Source: Paracamarosporium sp. OC-R06-R3 (Eukaryota; Ascomycota; Dothideomycetes; Pleosporales; Didymosphaeriaceae). From it: a stretch of 13,249 nucleotides of DNA. The position numbers and the translations under genes are program-made. Of this stretch, positions 1 to 8,593 are shown in pieces. Position 1 is the stretch's first letter; every line of letters starts with the position of its first letter. The notes under the pieces are model-generated. The model worked only from the letters and a program-made list of their open reading frames with translations. It was not told where the DNA came from and searched no databases. The stretch is from assembly GCA_019828545.1 (NCBI GenBank), contig JACVRA010000656.1, forward strand, positions 1 through 13,249, in the 5' to 3' direction.

Positions 1-69
1 GGGCAGCACACGCGGACGGGCCCGTGGGCAGGCGGCGGGGCGGAGGACGGCGGACGGCGGGCAGCAGAC

Positions 70-98
70 AGCGGGCAGCGGGCAGCGGGCAGGCGGGC
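70..98 (+). repeat. G-rich 7-bp minisatellite with a G-quadruplex motif
   Basis: Three exact tandem copies of AGCGGGC (70-76, 77-83, 84-90) are followed by a variant with one extra G (91-98). The GGG runs at 73-75, 80-82, 87-89 and 95-97 are separated by 4, 4 and 5 bases, which meets the standard four-run G-quadruplex pattern on the plus strand. The surrounding 20-115 is also built from degenerate GGC/GGGCAG units, so the array probably grew by slippage. Folding in vivo is inference. Confidence 0.8.
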
Positions 99-115
99 AG
101 GACGGCAGGCCGCCG

Positions 116-802
116 CGTCGGGCGGCTCGAGGGCACTGGCGGCGCATTGCCGACGCTGCGAGCGATGCAGCGGGCATGCACGCGTGGTGTTGACGACAAA
201 GACGAGGTTCTGCGCGGGGAAATGCGGGAGTGTCCCGCCGCCGTCCCTAGAGCGTTAGCGTGCTGGCCCAAGCGAATCCCACCTCCCACCGCCCACGTCG
301 ACGTCGCCCGCGCAAACATCTCCTCGCTCCTCGCTCCTCTCCCCCCGCCCGGCTGCTGCCCGCGCGCACGCCTCATATACTCGCGCCTCCCCTCCCGCCT
401 TGTCGCCCTCGCCCTCTCCTCCCAGCAACCGCCGCCGTTGCCCGGGGCCGTGCGCCCTCTCCCCGCTTCTATTTGCGGCACGCGAACCTCACGGATTGGA
501 CGGCTTCAGCCCCCATCGCAGAGCACAGCGGCTACCTCATCACACGCAAAACACGGCCAATCACGCGGGTGCAAACCGTTCGTTACATCATTAAAGCTGT
601 CGTTAAGGTATAGGAAAATCAAACCACGGTATGAGGTAACGCCCGGCCCCGTCTCCATTGCCCCGTCCCTCGTCCTGTCCGCCGGCCGTGTCCCTAGCAT
701 TCCGTCCACAAACGCCAGACCACCCGCGGGCGCTGTCCAGATCCCATCCCGAGCCAGTGTACATGAAACCCGCCGCCAGACGCCCGCGCCATTGCTCCCG
801 AC
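116..802. other. GC-rich spacer without a supported gene
   Basis: This stretch is strongly GC-rich on the left and pyrimidine-rich on the plus strand at about 300-440. A TATA-like CATATA lies at 373-378, a CCAAT in reverse orientation near 494 and a forward CCAAT near 554. Several frames stay open for a long way, but only because stop codons are rare at this base composition; the translations are low-complexity Arg/Pro/Ala. The right part is presumably the 3' untranslated and downstream region of the minus-strand gene that ends at 803. A promoter for an unseen gene is possible but not shown. Confidence 0.5.
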
Positions 803-1153
803 TCACGGACAAGCTTGCGCGCCAATCTGTTGGCGTCGGCGTGCCATCTCGTAGTTCAGGTTGCGGATCTCGACGTCGATGTTGGCAATTGCGTCCATTG
901 ATTTGTCAATCGACGCCCGGAACTTGTTTCCCTCGCGCTGCCACCGGTGGATGCGGTCCACTTCTGCGGCCCGCTTCCTCTGCTTGCACTCGACCTTCTC
1001 GCAGATCTTGCACTTCTGCGGAACGTGGATGGTGTGGTTGACCAGCTTCATGCCACAAGTTTCGCCCATGCGGTATTCCTTGGCGCAGTGCTGTCGAAAG
1101 TTGCCCCACTTCCAATCGCCGCACGCGAATCGGTGCATGTCGTAAAAGCACAT
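803..1153 (-). CDS. Small Cys-rich / coiled-coil fungal protein of unknown function (116 aa)
   Basis: The protein begins MCFYDMHRFACGDWKWGNF. The N-terminal half carries seven cysteines (C2, C11, C23, C33, C48, C51, C56), with CGDWKWGNFRQHC, GETCGMKL and a CKIC pair that look like metal- or disulfide-binding knuckles. Residues 57 to about 110 are Lys/Arg/Glu-rich and predicted by eye to be a helical coiled coil. I recognise this arrangement as a short conserved hypothetical family of Pezizomycotina; no biochemical role is known to me. There is no signal peptide or membrane segment, so it should be intracellular. The start is well supported: an in-frame TGA lies just two codons upstream of the ATG, and the family begins at the same MCF motif. 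The upstream exon is therefore untranslated. Zinc binding is inference. It has no close neighbour: the 5' side faces the 8-kb gene-poor stretch. Confidence 0.72.
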   Translation of the reverse strand: MCFYDMHRFACGDWKWGNFRQHCAKEYRMGETCGMKLVNHTIHVPQKCKICEKVECKQRKRAAEVDRIHRWQREGNKFRASIDKSMDAIANIDVEIRNLNYEMARRRQQIGAQACP

Positions 1154-1181
1154 GTTTCAGACCTTCAAGAGTTGGAGATGC

Positions 1182-1246
1182 CTGGCGTTTGATGGAACGT
1201 TAGCCTCACAGGTCAATTGCTTGGATGGCAATGGCCCGCAACTTAC
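1182..1246 (-). other. Intron in the 5' leader of the 116-aa gene
   Basis: Read on the minus strand, AAAG|GTAAGT at 1247/1246 is a consensus fungal 5' splice site, GCTAAC at 1204-1199 is a consensus branch site, and CAG|G ends the intron at 1182. The length is 65 nt, and the branch adenine lies about 18 nt from the acceptor. All three elements in the right order and spacing make chance unlikely. Because an in-frame stop separates the acceptor from the ATG at 1153, the intron interrupts untranslated leader and not coding sequence. It implies that transcription starts upstream of about 1250 on the minus strand; a pyrimidine-rich patch (minus strand of about 1411-1440) may lie near the start. 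Confidence 0.7.
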
Positions 1247-1367
1247 CTTTTGGATTCCTCGACGGAACACAGCCTTGCTCTGATTGGATCGAACTACTAC
1301 AGCCATGAGTCTCAGGGGTCATGCCAACGGCCAAACGTTTGACAAGACATACATCGGTTGGATGAGA

Positions 1368-1386
1368 GGCAACAGGCAACAGGCAA
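1368..1386 (+). repeat. Short 7-bp tandem repeat (GGCAACA)
   Basis: GGCAACA occurs twice in tandem, followed by a partial third copy. It lies in the presumed leader or promoter side of the minus-strand 116-aa gene. No function is apparent. Confidence 0.6.
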
Positions 1387-1469
1387 GGTGGTCCTGCTGT
1401 CGATGGCTTGGTTTGAAAGAGAAGGCACAAAGGTGTTTGATGTTTGGGAATGTGACAATTGCTCAAGAC

Positions 1470-3433
1470 TTGATGGCTTTGACTGGAGAAGATGGTCGGT
1501 TCGAGCTTGATGGAGTGAATCTCAGGGAGAACCTACCGCTATTTATGCTTCAGACGAGAGCACTATCGCCGACATCGTAGCCAACGTATGGCCCGCGAAC
1601 CCATCCCGCTGTCAGACCATGGGTTGGTGCCATGACCCGCTCATCAGTCGATGAGGTTGTACCCCACCCCCGTCCCGTCCAACAATGTTGCCACGATCAA
1701 CGCCAACCTCTTGTCCTGCCGCTAGGCAAGTGCGGAGACCACCTGCAATGATACCCTAGGCCGTTCCGGCGTGCCAGCTGCACAGAGATATCACATTTTC
1801 TAGGGGCTCGATGCTCCGGTGGCCTCGTTGGCTGCAAACTCTTCCTTGTCTGGCGGGAAATACCATCCGTTCCTTGTCGCCATGTTTCAGCCAACTCATA
1901 TAGATGGGGCCAGATGAGTTGTTTGGACAATTTCGGGCCTTTCATTCACGATTGAGGTTGAAGATTTGTGAAGCGAGGCAGTCACGTGTTTCGTAGTCTA
2001 TGCCGAACCGCAGTCCGCTCCAAGAGTCGTTTGTCACTAGGGGAAGCGATTGGCCAATGGTGTCCATGTTTCTGTTCTACGCTTTTGGCCGGAACAGTGG
2101 AAATCTACGGAGCATTATTCGCCATCAAACCCTCCCCGGCCCTGCCCTGGAACCTTCGGTCGAGTGCGTGCAACTCACGGGACAGTGCTCGAGCACATGT
2201 GGAACACGCACCATGGTTGGACGCTTGCAGTTCCCCCGGTCTCCCGTTACCATTTGTGTCTATGGCGTTCCGCGTAAATCTTCGCGTGTAATCTTCCTCG
2301 CGTCGTTTCCGGTTTCATTGTGGGAGATGGGCTAACCAACGCATAGGCTCGGGAAGGCATTACCACACACCCGTTTGACCGTTCGTTACCTTTCCTTGAC
2401 GGGCCTGCCGCCACCCTTGGCTGACACGAGGGTTCCCAACCCCCTCACTCTGGGGCTGGAGGCATTGTCGGCCAGTCACCTTATCTGCACCCGCTGCACG
2501 TACGCTCTCGGGCATCCGTCCGGTCATACCATGCCCCCTTAGTGTGGTCCACAACCATCTGCACTTGCAGGGTGCATTGCACGACTACTCCGTTTCCACT
2601 CAGCTGATCAACTACCCGTTCATCGGCTTGCTTCTCCCGCATGCCGCTACTGTTGACCTGCTAGGATATGCACGCTGACAGGCATGTGTCTGTTAGATAA
2701 CAGGATGGCGTGAAGTTTATGCGGCGCCTAGTCCGCCATCGCATATCGAAGCAATCATCTGGCATCCGGGACGACGCTAGAACAGGCCAAAGCCATGCCC
2801 CATCGGAGATCTCTGACGTGGCGGACACCGTTTGGTTGAATCTTTTGATGGCATTCACCCGGCCATCCGCCTGGCAATCAATAACAGCTGTGATGAAAGA
2901 CTCCGTGTGGCTTTGTCCGCTTTTCAGCGCGGATCGAGCTGGGAATGCCTGCCATATCACGCAGGAAGGGCGTCACAAGATGGCAAAGGCGACCTCTGTC
3001 AGAGCGTCTTCACCGGTCGCCCCACCGTGGATATGTTCTCGTAGCGTACAGCATATCCTCGGGCTCGATTCACAGTCAATGCGGTGGCGATATCCTGCAC
3101 CTTGCTTCCGTCAGTCCTCCAGTCCAACTCGGCGTTATGCTCAAACAAGGCAAGAGCACCAATACCCGGCCAATATTCACTCGCCGATAGATTATGTCTC
3201 ACATCGTGATGGCTGCGTCTGACATCAGGCATGGAATGCTATCGATCTAGAGTGTCGGTGAAGGCGTCGTTGCCGCGGTTTGCAGACGGTAAGGTGTAGC
3301 TTTCCAATACCAGAACGAGCCTCGCGTCAAGAACAGCTGCCACGCCAATCGTTCACAGGCAAGTGAACAACAAATCCCGACCTTCTCTGCAACCTCCCAA
3401 AAAGCAACCTCGCACCTTGTAATCATAGCTTGA
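1470..3433. other. Gene-poor stretch, no supported gene
   Basis: Mid-GC sequence with many short overlapping open frames. The longest is on the plus strand (2710-3222, 170 codons). It has no recognisable domain, and its antisense frames (2661-2960 and 2999-3232 on the minus strand) are equally open, so strand choice is not possible. I looked for retrotransposon, DNA-transposase and secondary-metabolism motifs by eye and found none I would defend. No tRNA boxes, long terminal repeats or satellite were seen. Confidence 0.4.
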
Positions 3434-3536
3434 CCAATATAATTTTACCTCCTTGTTCCTTCTTTCCGCCCCTACCGTGATTCCGCGGTGCTATGACATG
3501 TAAACAACAACAATGGCCGCGAAAGTGGCCGCCTAG
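3434..3536 (+). promoter_or_regulatory. Promoter-like block leading to a 7-codon ORF
   Basis: Reading left to right there is GACCAATATAATTTTACC (a CCAAT overlapping a TATA-like element), then a pyrimidine tract (CTCCTTGTTCCTTCTTTCC), then AAACAACAACAATGG, a near-ideal fungal start context. The ATG at 3513 opens only seven sense codons (MAAKVAA) before TAG at 3534-3536. The stop sits in a near-palindrome, GGCCGCCTAGCGGCC. The block could be the leader of an uncharacterised transcript with a minimal upstream ORF, the 5' end of a gene whose body has decayed, or coincidence. No convincing coding exon follows. Confidence 0.25.
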
Positions 3537-3790
3537 CGGCCCCAACACGTCGTCTTATGATGGCGAGACGTTGAATTTTACTATTTGCGGCTCCGCACGA
3601 GATTTCAATCATGTGAGTCGACAGCAATGCTGGGTAAGGCGGTAGCGACAGACTGCGCAAGGGATCTGTGGAGAGGGAACTGGCAGGTCGCACGTAATTT
3701 TGATCCCGAGACGAGAGAACAATGTGCGTAGGTGGGTCCGATATGCGGTCGGCTGGTTCTGCGGTGGTGATTGGCTCGAGGTATGTAAGA

Positions 3791-3811
3791 GGGCTGGGCT
3801 GGTGGGGAGGG
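3791..3811 (+). other. G-quadruplex motif
   Basis: GGG runs at 3791-3793, 3796-3798, 3804-3807 and 3809-3811 have loops of 2, 5 and 1 bases, matching the canonical four-run pattern on the plus strand. It sits ten bases after a donor-like GTATGT at 3781, but no matching branch or acceptor was found at a normal intron distance. Confidence 0.6.
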
Positions 3812-4081
3812 TGTGGCCTGGATGCGTGGTGTTGCATGGCCCGAGGAAAGGCGGGAGGTGGTTGGTCGACGGTGAGGAGGGACGTATGGCGCCGAGAGGC
3901 GTTTGCGAGGGGTGAAGAACGAGCCCGTTGGGGACCAGATCAGGACGCGCTCGGTTTCGTCACGCTGAACACTACAACAAGGGTCGTCGTCACTCCAATC
4001 TATTTACCACAATGTCCTCGCAGTGGTAGTGTTGAGACATGTACTTGTCCTCGCAGGGCCGAGCCCAGGACGGAAGTCAGC

Positions 4082-4122
4082 GGGCGCAAAACGATGGCTT
4101 CAGGCTGAGAAATTTTGCGCCC
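4082..4122. repeat. Perfect 10-bp inverted repeat (hairpin)
   Basis: GGGCGCAAAA at 4082-4091 is exactly complementary to TTTTGCGCCC at 4113-4122, with a 21-nt loop. It lies in non-coding sequence and has no T-tract after it. It could be a paired binding site or a hairpin; no gene nearby explains it. Confidence 0.6.
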
Positions 4123-4178
4123 ATCGGCACCTTGCTTGCTCGTGCATGGAATCATCGCCGCTGCTCGATCGTGTAAGA

Positions 4179-4197
4179 GGTTAGGCTGACTCTAACC
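4179..4197. repeat. Hairpin with telomere-like arms
   Basis: GGTTAG (4179-4184) and CTAACC (4192-4197) form a 6-bp stem around GCTGACT. The right arm continues as CTAACCCTA, one unit of the CCCTAA telomere repeat used by most filamentous fungi; the left arm reads GGTTAGG. A single unit on each side is too little to call an interstitial telomere. Confidence 0.4.
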
Positions 4198-5997
4198 CTA
4201 GTCGCGCTCTAGGAAGGTTCTTTCATGCGTCTATCCTCTGGCCGCATATGCATGGGCAGGGATCAATCGCTCAAAGCTCGATTCGCTAGCAATGCGCCTT
4301 GTATGAGCGTGCTGATGGCAAGCAAGTTAGATGGTCATCGGTGAGCATTGTTGATGCTGCCGCTGCTGCTGCTGCTATCGATATTGGCAAGCTCGGACAT
4401 ATTCGAATTGGGGAGCATAGAGGATAAGGATGGATTTGGTCAAAGCTGCATGTCCGAAAGCGCGAGCTTGCTGGTGCGTCACAACTAGGGAGCAGGCAAG
4501 CCACCGAGCTCTACTACAGATCACATCGATACGAGCACCCAGCAACAGCAATGTCCATCTCCACTCATAGCGGAGAAGCTGGCAATCGCCGTTCAGGTAT
4601 ACGGCAAACGCTAAGGAGACGCAAGTGGCGATACACGTAGTGACGCATGGTACGGGGACCGCGAGCACAGGGGGGCTGGTAATATGCTCACGATATCAGT
4701 GAGAGCAACCAAGGCGATGGACAAAAGCCGGATAGTACCTTTGGGCTAGAAATGCCGCCAGCCGAACCTTCCTCAAGCGAGGTGCTAAGAGGCGTGGACA
4801 ACGTGCTAAATGCGTGTTGTGTGTAACGGTCTGAATCGCATGGGCCGCTGCTACCTGTTCCACGGGTTTACTTAACTGGTGCATTGCCAAGATACGTGGT
4901 GAGAGAATGGGGCCTGCACTAACGGAATCTCGATATGGATCAGGGTTATGAGAGGGAATATATGGCTTACCATTGCGTAGGCCGGTGACGTTGCGATGAA
5001 GCCAGCGCTGAGAAGGGCCGAGCAGCGATGCGGGGGATTTGCGTACACTTTCCCTACTAGACCGCTAATGATTGAGTTGATCATTTACATGGAGGACAAA
5101 TACTGACACGCGGAATACTCTCCATCAGCGTGACACGTAGTAGGAGTCAGAACAGCTGGGTTTCCGCCGCTGATCTTCGCCGAATCGCCTAGGCGGCAAA
5201 TCGACATCCTGAAGGGATCAATGAGGCTGCAGTGGTATCAATCCCAAAGTGAGGCTAGGACTTTGTGTTCCTAGCTTGTCCGTTGATGTTGACATGCCTG
5301 TGGCGCGGTGCCGATCATTTTGTTAGCGTTGGCGCAAGTAAAAGTGGATACGCTCGGTATGATTTTGCGAACATAGCCGATTTCGGAAGCATATAGGTTC
5401 TAAAGCCCTATTACGACTCAGTGACAGAAGTGGGGTTCCTCTCGTTTAGCATAGGAAACAGCAGGACGTCGGGTTGAGTCATGTAGCAGCCATTTGCGTT
5501 GTGCATAACAATATATGTGCATGTTCTAATCGTAAATAAACGCGCGTGTGCCATCACCACATGGTGAGTACACATGCATATTAGACCATTCCGTTCCAGT
5601 CACCGAGCAGAGCAGCTAGTGAAGATTTGGAGAGATGGTTCCAGGGTTAGTCGCGCATTGCATGAAGACACAGCGCAACTTTTCGTCCTTTGATGCCTCA
5701 TCCAATGTCGTTGGGCTTAGTAGCTGAAACAGCGGTCGGAGAAACACCAAGCGGATCATGGCAAAGAACGTTGCCCAATCCCCGCACTTCAAATGGCTGC
5801 AGAGATAGAGGCTTGAGTAGAGAAGCGGTGTGGATGATGTACACATATGCTGACGGTCGAACACGTCGCTTAGAACCCGGACAAGGCTACCCATGGCAAT
5901 CATCTTATAACGCATATACCTCGCGAAAAGCAGCTGCGTTCTTGATTTATCTAGCGTCTCAACTCAATCCCGAATAGGCAAGACTGCGCTTGAATCC

Positions 5998-7338
5998 TCA
6001 TGTGACTATTTGTGTTCTTATACACGCGAGTGGAATGCGATGAGGCCGATGCATTGATTCTGATTCCAAGCCGCGCAGAATCATGTCATCATATACAGCA
6101 AGCGGTCCTTGTAATTTAAACGGCATTGGAACGATGTGAAACCCATCCGGCGAACAGGTCGTTGAAAAGGTGTTTTTGCGGCCCGGTCGAGTATTTGAAC
6201 CCATCTCGTTCCCAGATGAGCATGTGGGCAGTCGACGAAATGGTTTTAGCGCTATTTCCGGATTGGATTCAAGTATCTCTATGTTAGGGTCCTCGGGTTT
6301 GACAAAATGATAATGCCGACGGCATTGGGGAGGTAGGATGATTTAATACGTTAACAAGCGAAATCGCTGTTGACATGGAGATGATAGTTACATGTCGCCA
6401 ACTGGATGCTATAGCCGACTTCAAGTTATTCAGTAGTGGTTGCTATACTGCTAATTCAAGAGTTCAGAAAGCGATGTAAAACTTACCAGAGGGGCCTCCT
6501 CACCACGATTACCGATTGTGGCATAGTCCAGGCTCTGCTGCTGAGTAATACACGCCACAGTGGCTAGGCAGTCGCTACTTTTGTAATCACGAGATCTAAA
6601 AGACTTGGCCAGACAACAGGATCATCTTTTCATTCATTCTAGGTTGCTACTTAATCATATCGAGCACCCGATTTTGAATAAGGACGCTGGCACGCTACTG
6701 CGCATTTGCTGCTATTACTGGTCTCCTGGCTAACTCCAACCTAATTCTGGCTCTCGGATCTGAGATATCTGACTTGCCATACTTTGCGTAACATGTTCTT
6801 GGCTTTCCTCCAAATTGTATGCCAGATCTTGCTTGTCAGCTCTCTCGGCCGCTTTGTGATTTTCAAGATCCTTTCCAAGATTTGTCCGTGCCTGACTTCT
6901 ATTTGGTATATAGTTAATTACGTTTTTATAAGCACTTGGTGTGTCTGCTCCAATTATATTCCGTGTTTGATTTCTCCAAGACTTTGATCAATGTTCATGC
7001 AGCTAAATCTATGCAGCTAACCATAGATTACTCCCATTGCCCTCATCATCTCATAGATTTGAGGTTCTCTTTAAGGTGAATGGGCATAAGATCGTGAGTC
7101 TTTCAACGTAGATGATTAGACGCATATTTCAAGCTAGGCTGTATGCACATTTCAAAAGAAGAGGATATTTATAATCAGGCGACTTAGCAACGAAACGAGC
7201 AAAACCAAACTTAGTGGCCAAGGATGCTTTCGCGGACAGAAAATATACAGGACAACTGTTTGAATTATACATCTCTTTTATGATAGCTTTCGGCAGAAGA
7301 AAGTTGAAGAATTGGAACAGGACCATGACCTTTAACTC
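5998..7338 (-). pseudogene. Possible decayed gene with a coiled-coil segment
   Basis: One minus-strand frame holds several open stretches: 7338-7132 (69 codons), 6987-6733 (85), 6621-6454 (56) and 6342-6001 (114), separated by clusters of stops. The 6987-6733 stretch reads as a charged amphipathic coil, for example DLENHKAAERADKQDLAYNL then EESQEHVTQS, with leucines at heptad-like spacing. A similar unit starts exactly 54 nt (18 codons) apart at 6870 and 6816. A related unit, VLEKSNTEYNW, appears in a second frame near 6982, as if a frameshift separated them. The 6342-6001 stretch is also hydrophilic and protein-like (DPNIEILESNPEIALKPF). The interrupting stops are mainly TAA, TAG and TGA at places where Gln or Arg would fit, as C-to-T decay would give. 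I do not recognise the family. The alternative is an intact multi-exon gene: a donor GTAAGT (6486), branch CTGAAC (6467-6462) and acceptor (6448) lie on the same strand. Open runs of this length also occur by chance in AT-leaning DNA. Confidence 0.3.
6997..7028. repeat. 10-bp direct repeat overlapping a small hairpin
   Basis: ATGCAGCTAA occurs at 6997-7006 and again at 7011-7020. The second copy overlaps a hairpin formed by ATCTATG (7007-7013) and CATAGAT (7022-7028). It lies between two open stretches of the suspected minus-strand relic. No function is apparent. Confidence 0.5.
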
Positions 7339-7370
7339 CTATTGCGGATTGTTGGTTGCGGGTTGAGAGA

Positions 7371-7390
7371 TATTCAAGGATATACAAGGA
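7371..7390 (+). repeat. 10-bp tandem duplication
   Basis: TATTCAAGGA is followed directly by TATACAAGGA, a tandem duplication with one mismatch. It is short and probably a slippage product. Confidence 0.5.
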
Positions 7391-8366
7391 AGTTAGACAC
7401 TACATTAACTTAAAGTTTAGTGTGGTCGTGCTTGCGTGCTATTGTAACTTGGTATCTCCAAAAACCGAGGAACGGTATTTGTAACGATCGATACTTTGGT
7501 AATCTTTTAAGAATGAGCTATGAAGTCGTGTTTCAAGCGTCCATTAAGCTTGAGGCGTCTATCATAAATACTACCAGCTACTGATGTAAATTGGTCTAGA
7601 TCGATAGTCTGACAGATCGTATAGTCTCGTGAAAGATATGCACGCTTTTAGCTGGGGCACCTTGAGGCGCAAAACTTACAACCAACATGTTCACCATCCT
7701 TTATTCAAGCTAGCCTAGAAAGGCCATCCAAGAACATGAAGGCGCATCAAACAGATTTTAGCTATTACGCCAGATCTGGGCGCAAGCTGTGCCTCTCAGA
7801 AATGCATCTCCAGTGCAGCGCTGAGCACGCCTAGAGTTTCCGTCACGCCTCCACATGATTCGAGTGAGGCGATCGACAAGGCCAATCCTCCACGTGCCCC
7901 TCTAAGGCTACGACTTGCGTTCACTCGACAATGCGCAATTGAGCAGTACGGCAAACATTCCAGCTCATGATACGTCTGACGTCTCATTATGGGAAACTCA
8001 AGGATTGCGGCTTTGCGCAAGACAGACCACAAATGCAATACTCACATGGGTTAGCTCACAATAGGTTGAGCCTCTAAGTGCCTCAACCGTCAATATTCTT
8101 TCAAGAAGCTGTGTATTCCTCGCTCGCCTGGCATCACTTGTTGAATGACGTGAGCAATGATAGAAGTTATGAAAATTCTTCCACATTGCCGATTGGAACA
8201 TCCCACAACATGTTTTTTTTTGTTTTAACACCCATAACGCCCCTTGTTCTGGCAAGTGAAAGAATCTGTATGATTCAATTACACTTACAAAATTATTTTG
8301 ATAGCCAATAGCCGTGTTTCAAGGTCCCTTTCCATATACACACATAGAACTCTGCATCACATTGTA
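7391..8366. other. Gene-poor stretch with weak minus-strand ORFs
   Basis: AT-leaning at the left and more GC-rich at 7790-7930. A minus-strand frame at 7796-8038 has a somewhat protein-like end (LALSIASLESCGGVTETLGV), and the frame at 7998-8255 on the same strand overlaps it in another phase. Neither has a recognisable domain, a good start context or splice signals that would join them. A 9-T homopolymer lies at 8213-8221. They may belong to the same decayed interval as 5998-7338, but I would not call a gene. Confidence 0.35.
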
Positions 8367-8590
8367 GATCACGTGATCAATCTGACGCAGCACCCCTTGA
8401 TGTTGTGCGTACGCCTGACCACTTTGTGTGGCTCAATTGGGCCAAGGAGTATATCAAGTCATTAGATTAGAGCCAATACATCAAAAATCAGTCTTTATGT
8501 TGTGCTTCTGAATCTCTCTTTTTTCTCTTTTTTTCTTGATCTGGTCATCAAACGAGACTTTCAAAACAAAGATTGATAACCATTCTTATG
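8367..8590 (+). promoter_or_regulatory. Promoter-like block with an E-box palindrome
   Basis: GATCACGTGATC at 8367-8378 is a perfect 12-bp palindrome centred on CACGTG, the core bound by fungal bHLH factors of the Cbf1/Pho4 type. Downstream on the plus strand come GTATATCAAG (TATA-like, about 8449), CCAAT at 8473-8477 and a long pyrimidine tract at 8513-8537. The first ATG after it (8588) opens 17 codons ending at 8641 and is not recognisable. The order resembles a fungal core promoter, but no convincing gene follows. A minus-strand alternative is described under 8594-8762. Confidence 0.3.
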
Positions 8591-8593
8591 CCA

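Larger units (their letters stand above)
3540..5600. other. Gene-poor stretch, no supported gene
   Basis: The left part (3540-4110) is G-rich on the plus strand with open but low-quality frames; the rest is mid-GC with short frames only. It contains the G-quadruplex motif at 3791, hairpins at 4082-4122 and 4179-4197, and a (GCT)5 run at 4362-4376. A donor-like GTAAGC on the minus strand near 4970 has no coding exon beside it. No transposon ends were recognised. Confidence 0.4.

Noticed and set aside
24..854. 276-codon plus-strand open frame in the GC-rich left end.
   Set aside because: Low-complexity Arg/Gly/Pro/Ala product, other frames on both strands equally open, no domain; its length is explained by the lack of AT-rich stop codons.
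1284..1580. Plus-strand frame with SLRGHANGQTFDKTYIG, reminiscent of the His...Tyr end of tyrosine recombinases (including DUF3435-type).
   Set aside because: No upstream Arg/His-x-x-Arg catalytic region is present, the rest does not match, and the segment overlaps the leader/promoter side of the minus-strand 116-aa gene. The resemblance is too short to claim.
2710..3222. 170-codon plus-strand open frame, the longest in the gene-poor stretch apart from the 276-codon frame at the left end.
   Set aside because: No recognisable domain, antisense also open, and at this GC one frame of this length is expected by chance in a window of this size.
3472..4108. Overlapping frames on both strands (121 codons minus, 128 codons plus).
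   Set aside because: Compositionally random products, no splice partners, no homology recognised.
6180..6260. Minus-strand GGTTCAAATAC, similar to a tRNA B box.
   Set aside because: No A box, no cloverleaf and no acceptor stem; it falls within an open coding-like stretch.
6784..6987. Hydrophobic 67-codon plus-strand frame that could look like a small membrane protein.
   Set aside because: It is the complement of the charged coiled-coil stretch on the minus strand, which is the more protein-like reading.
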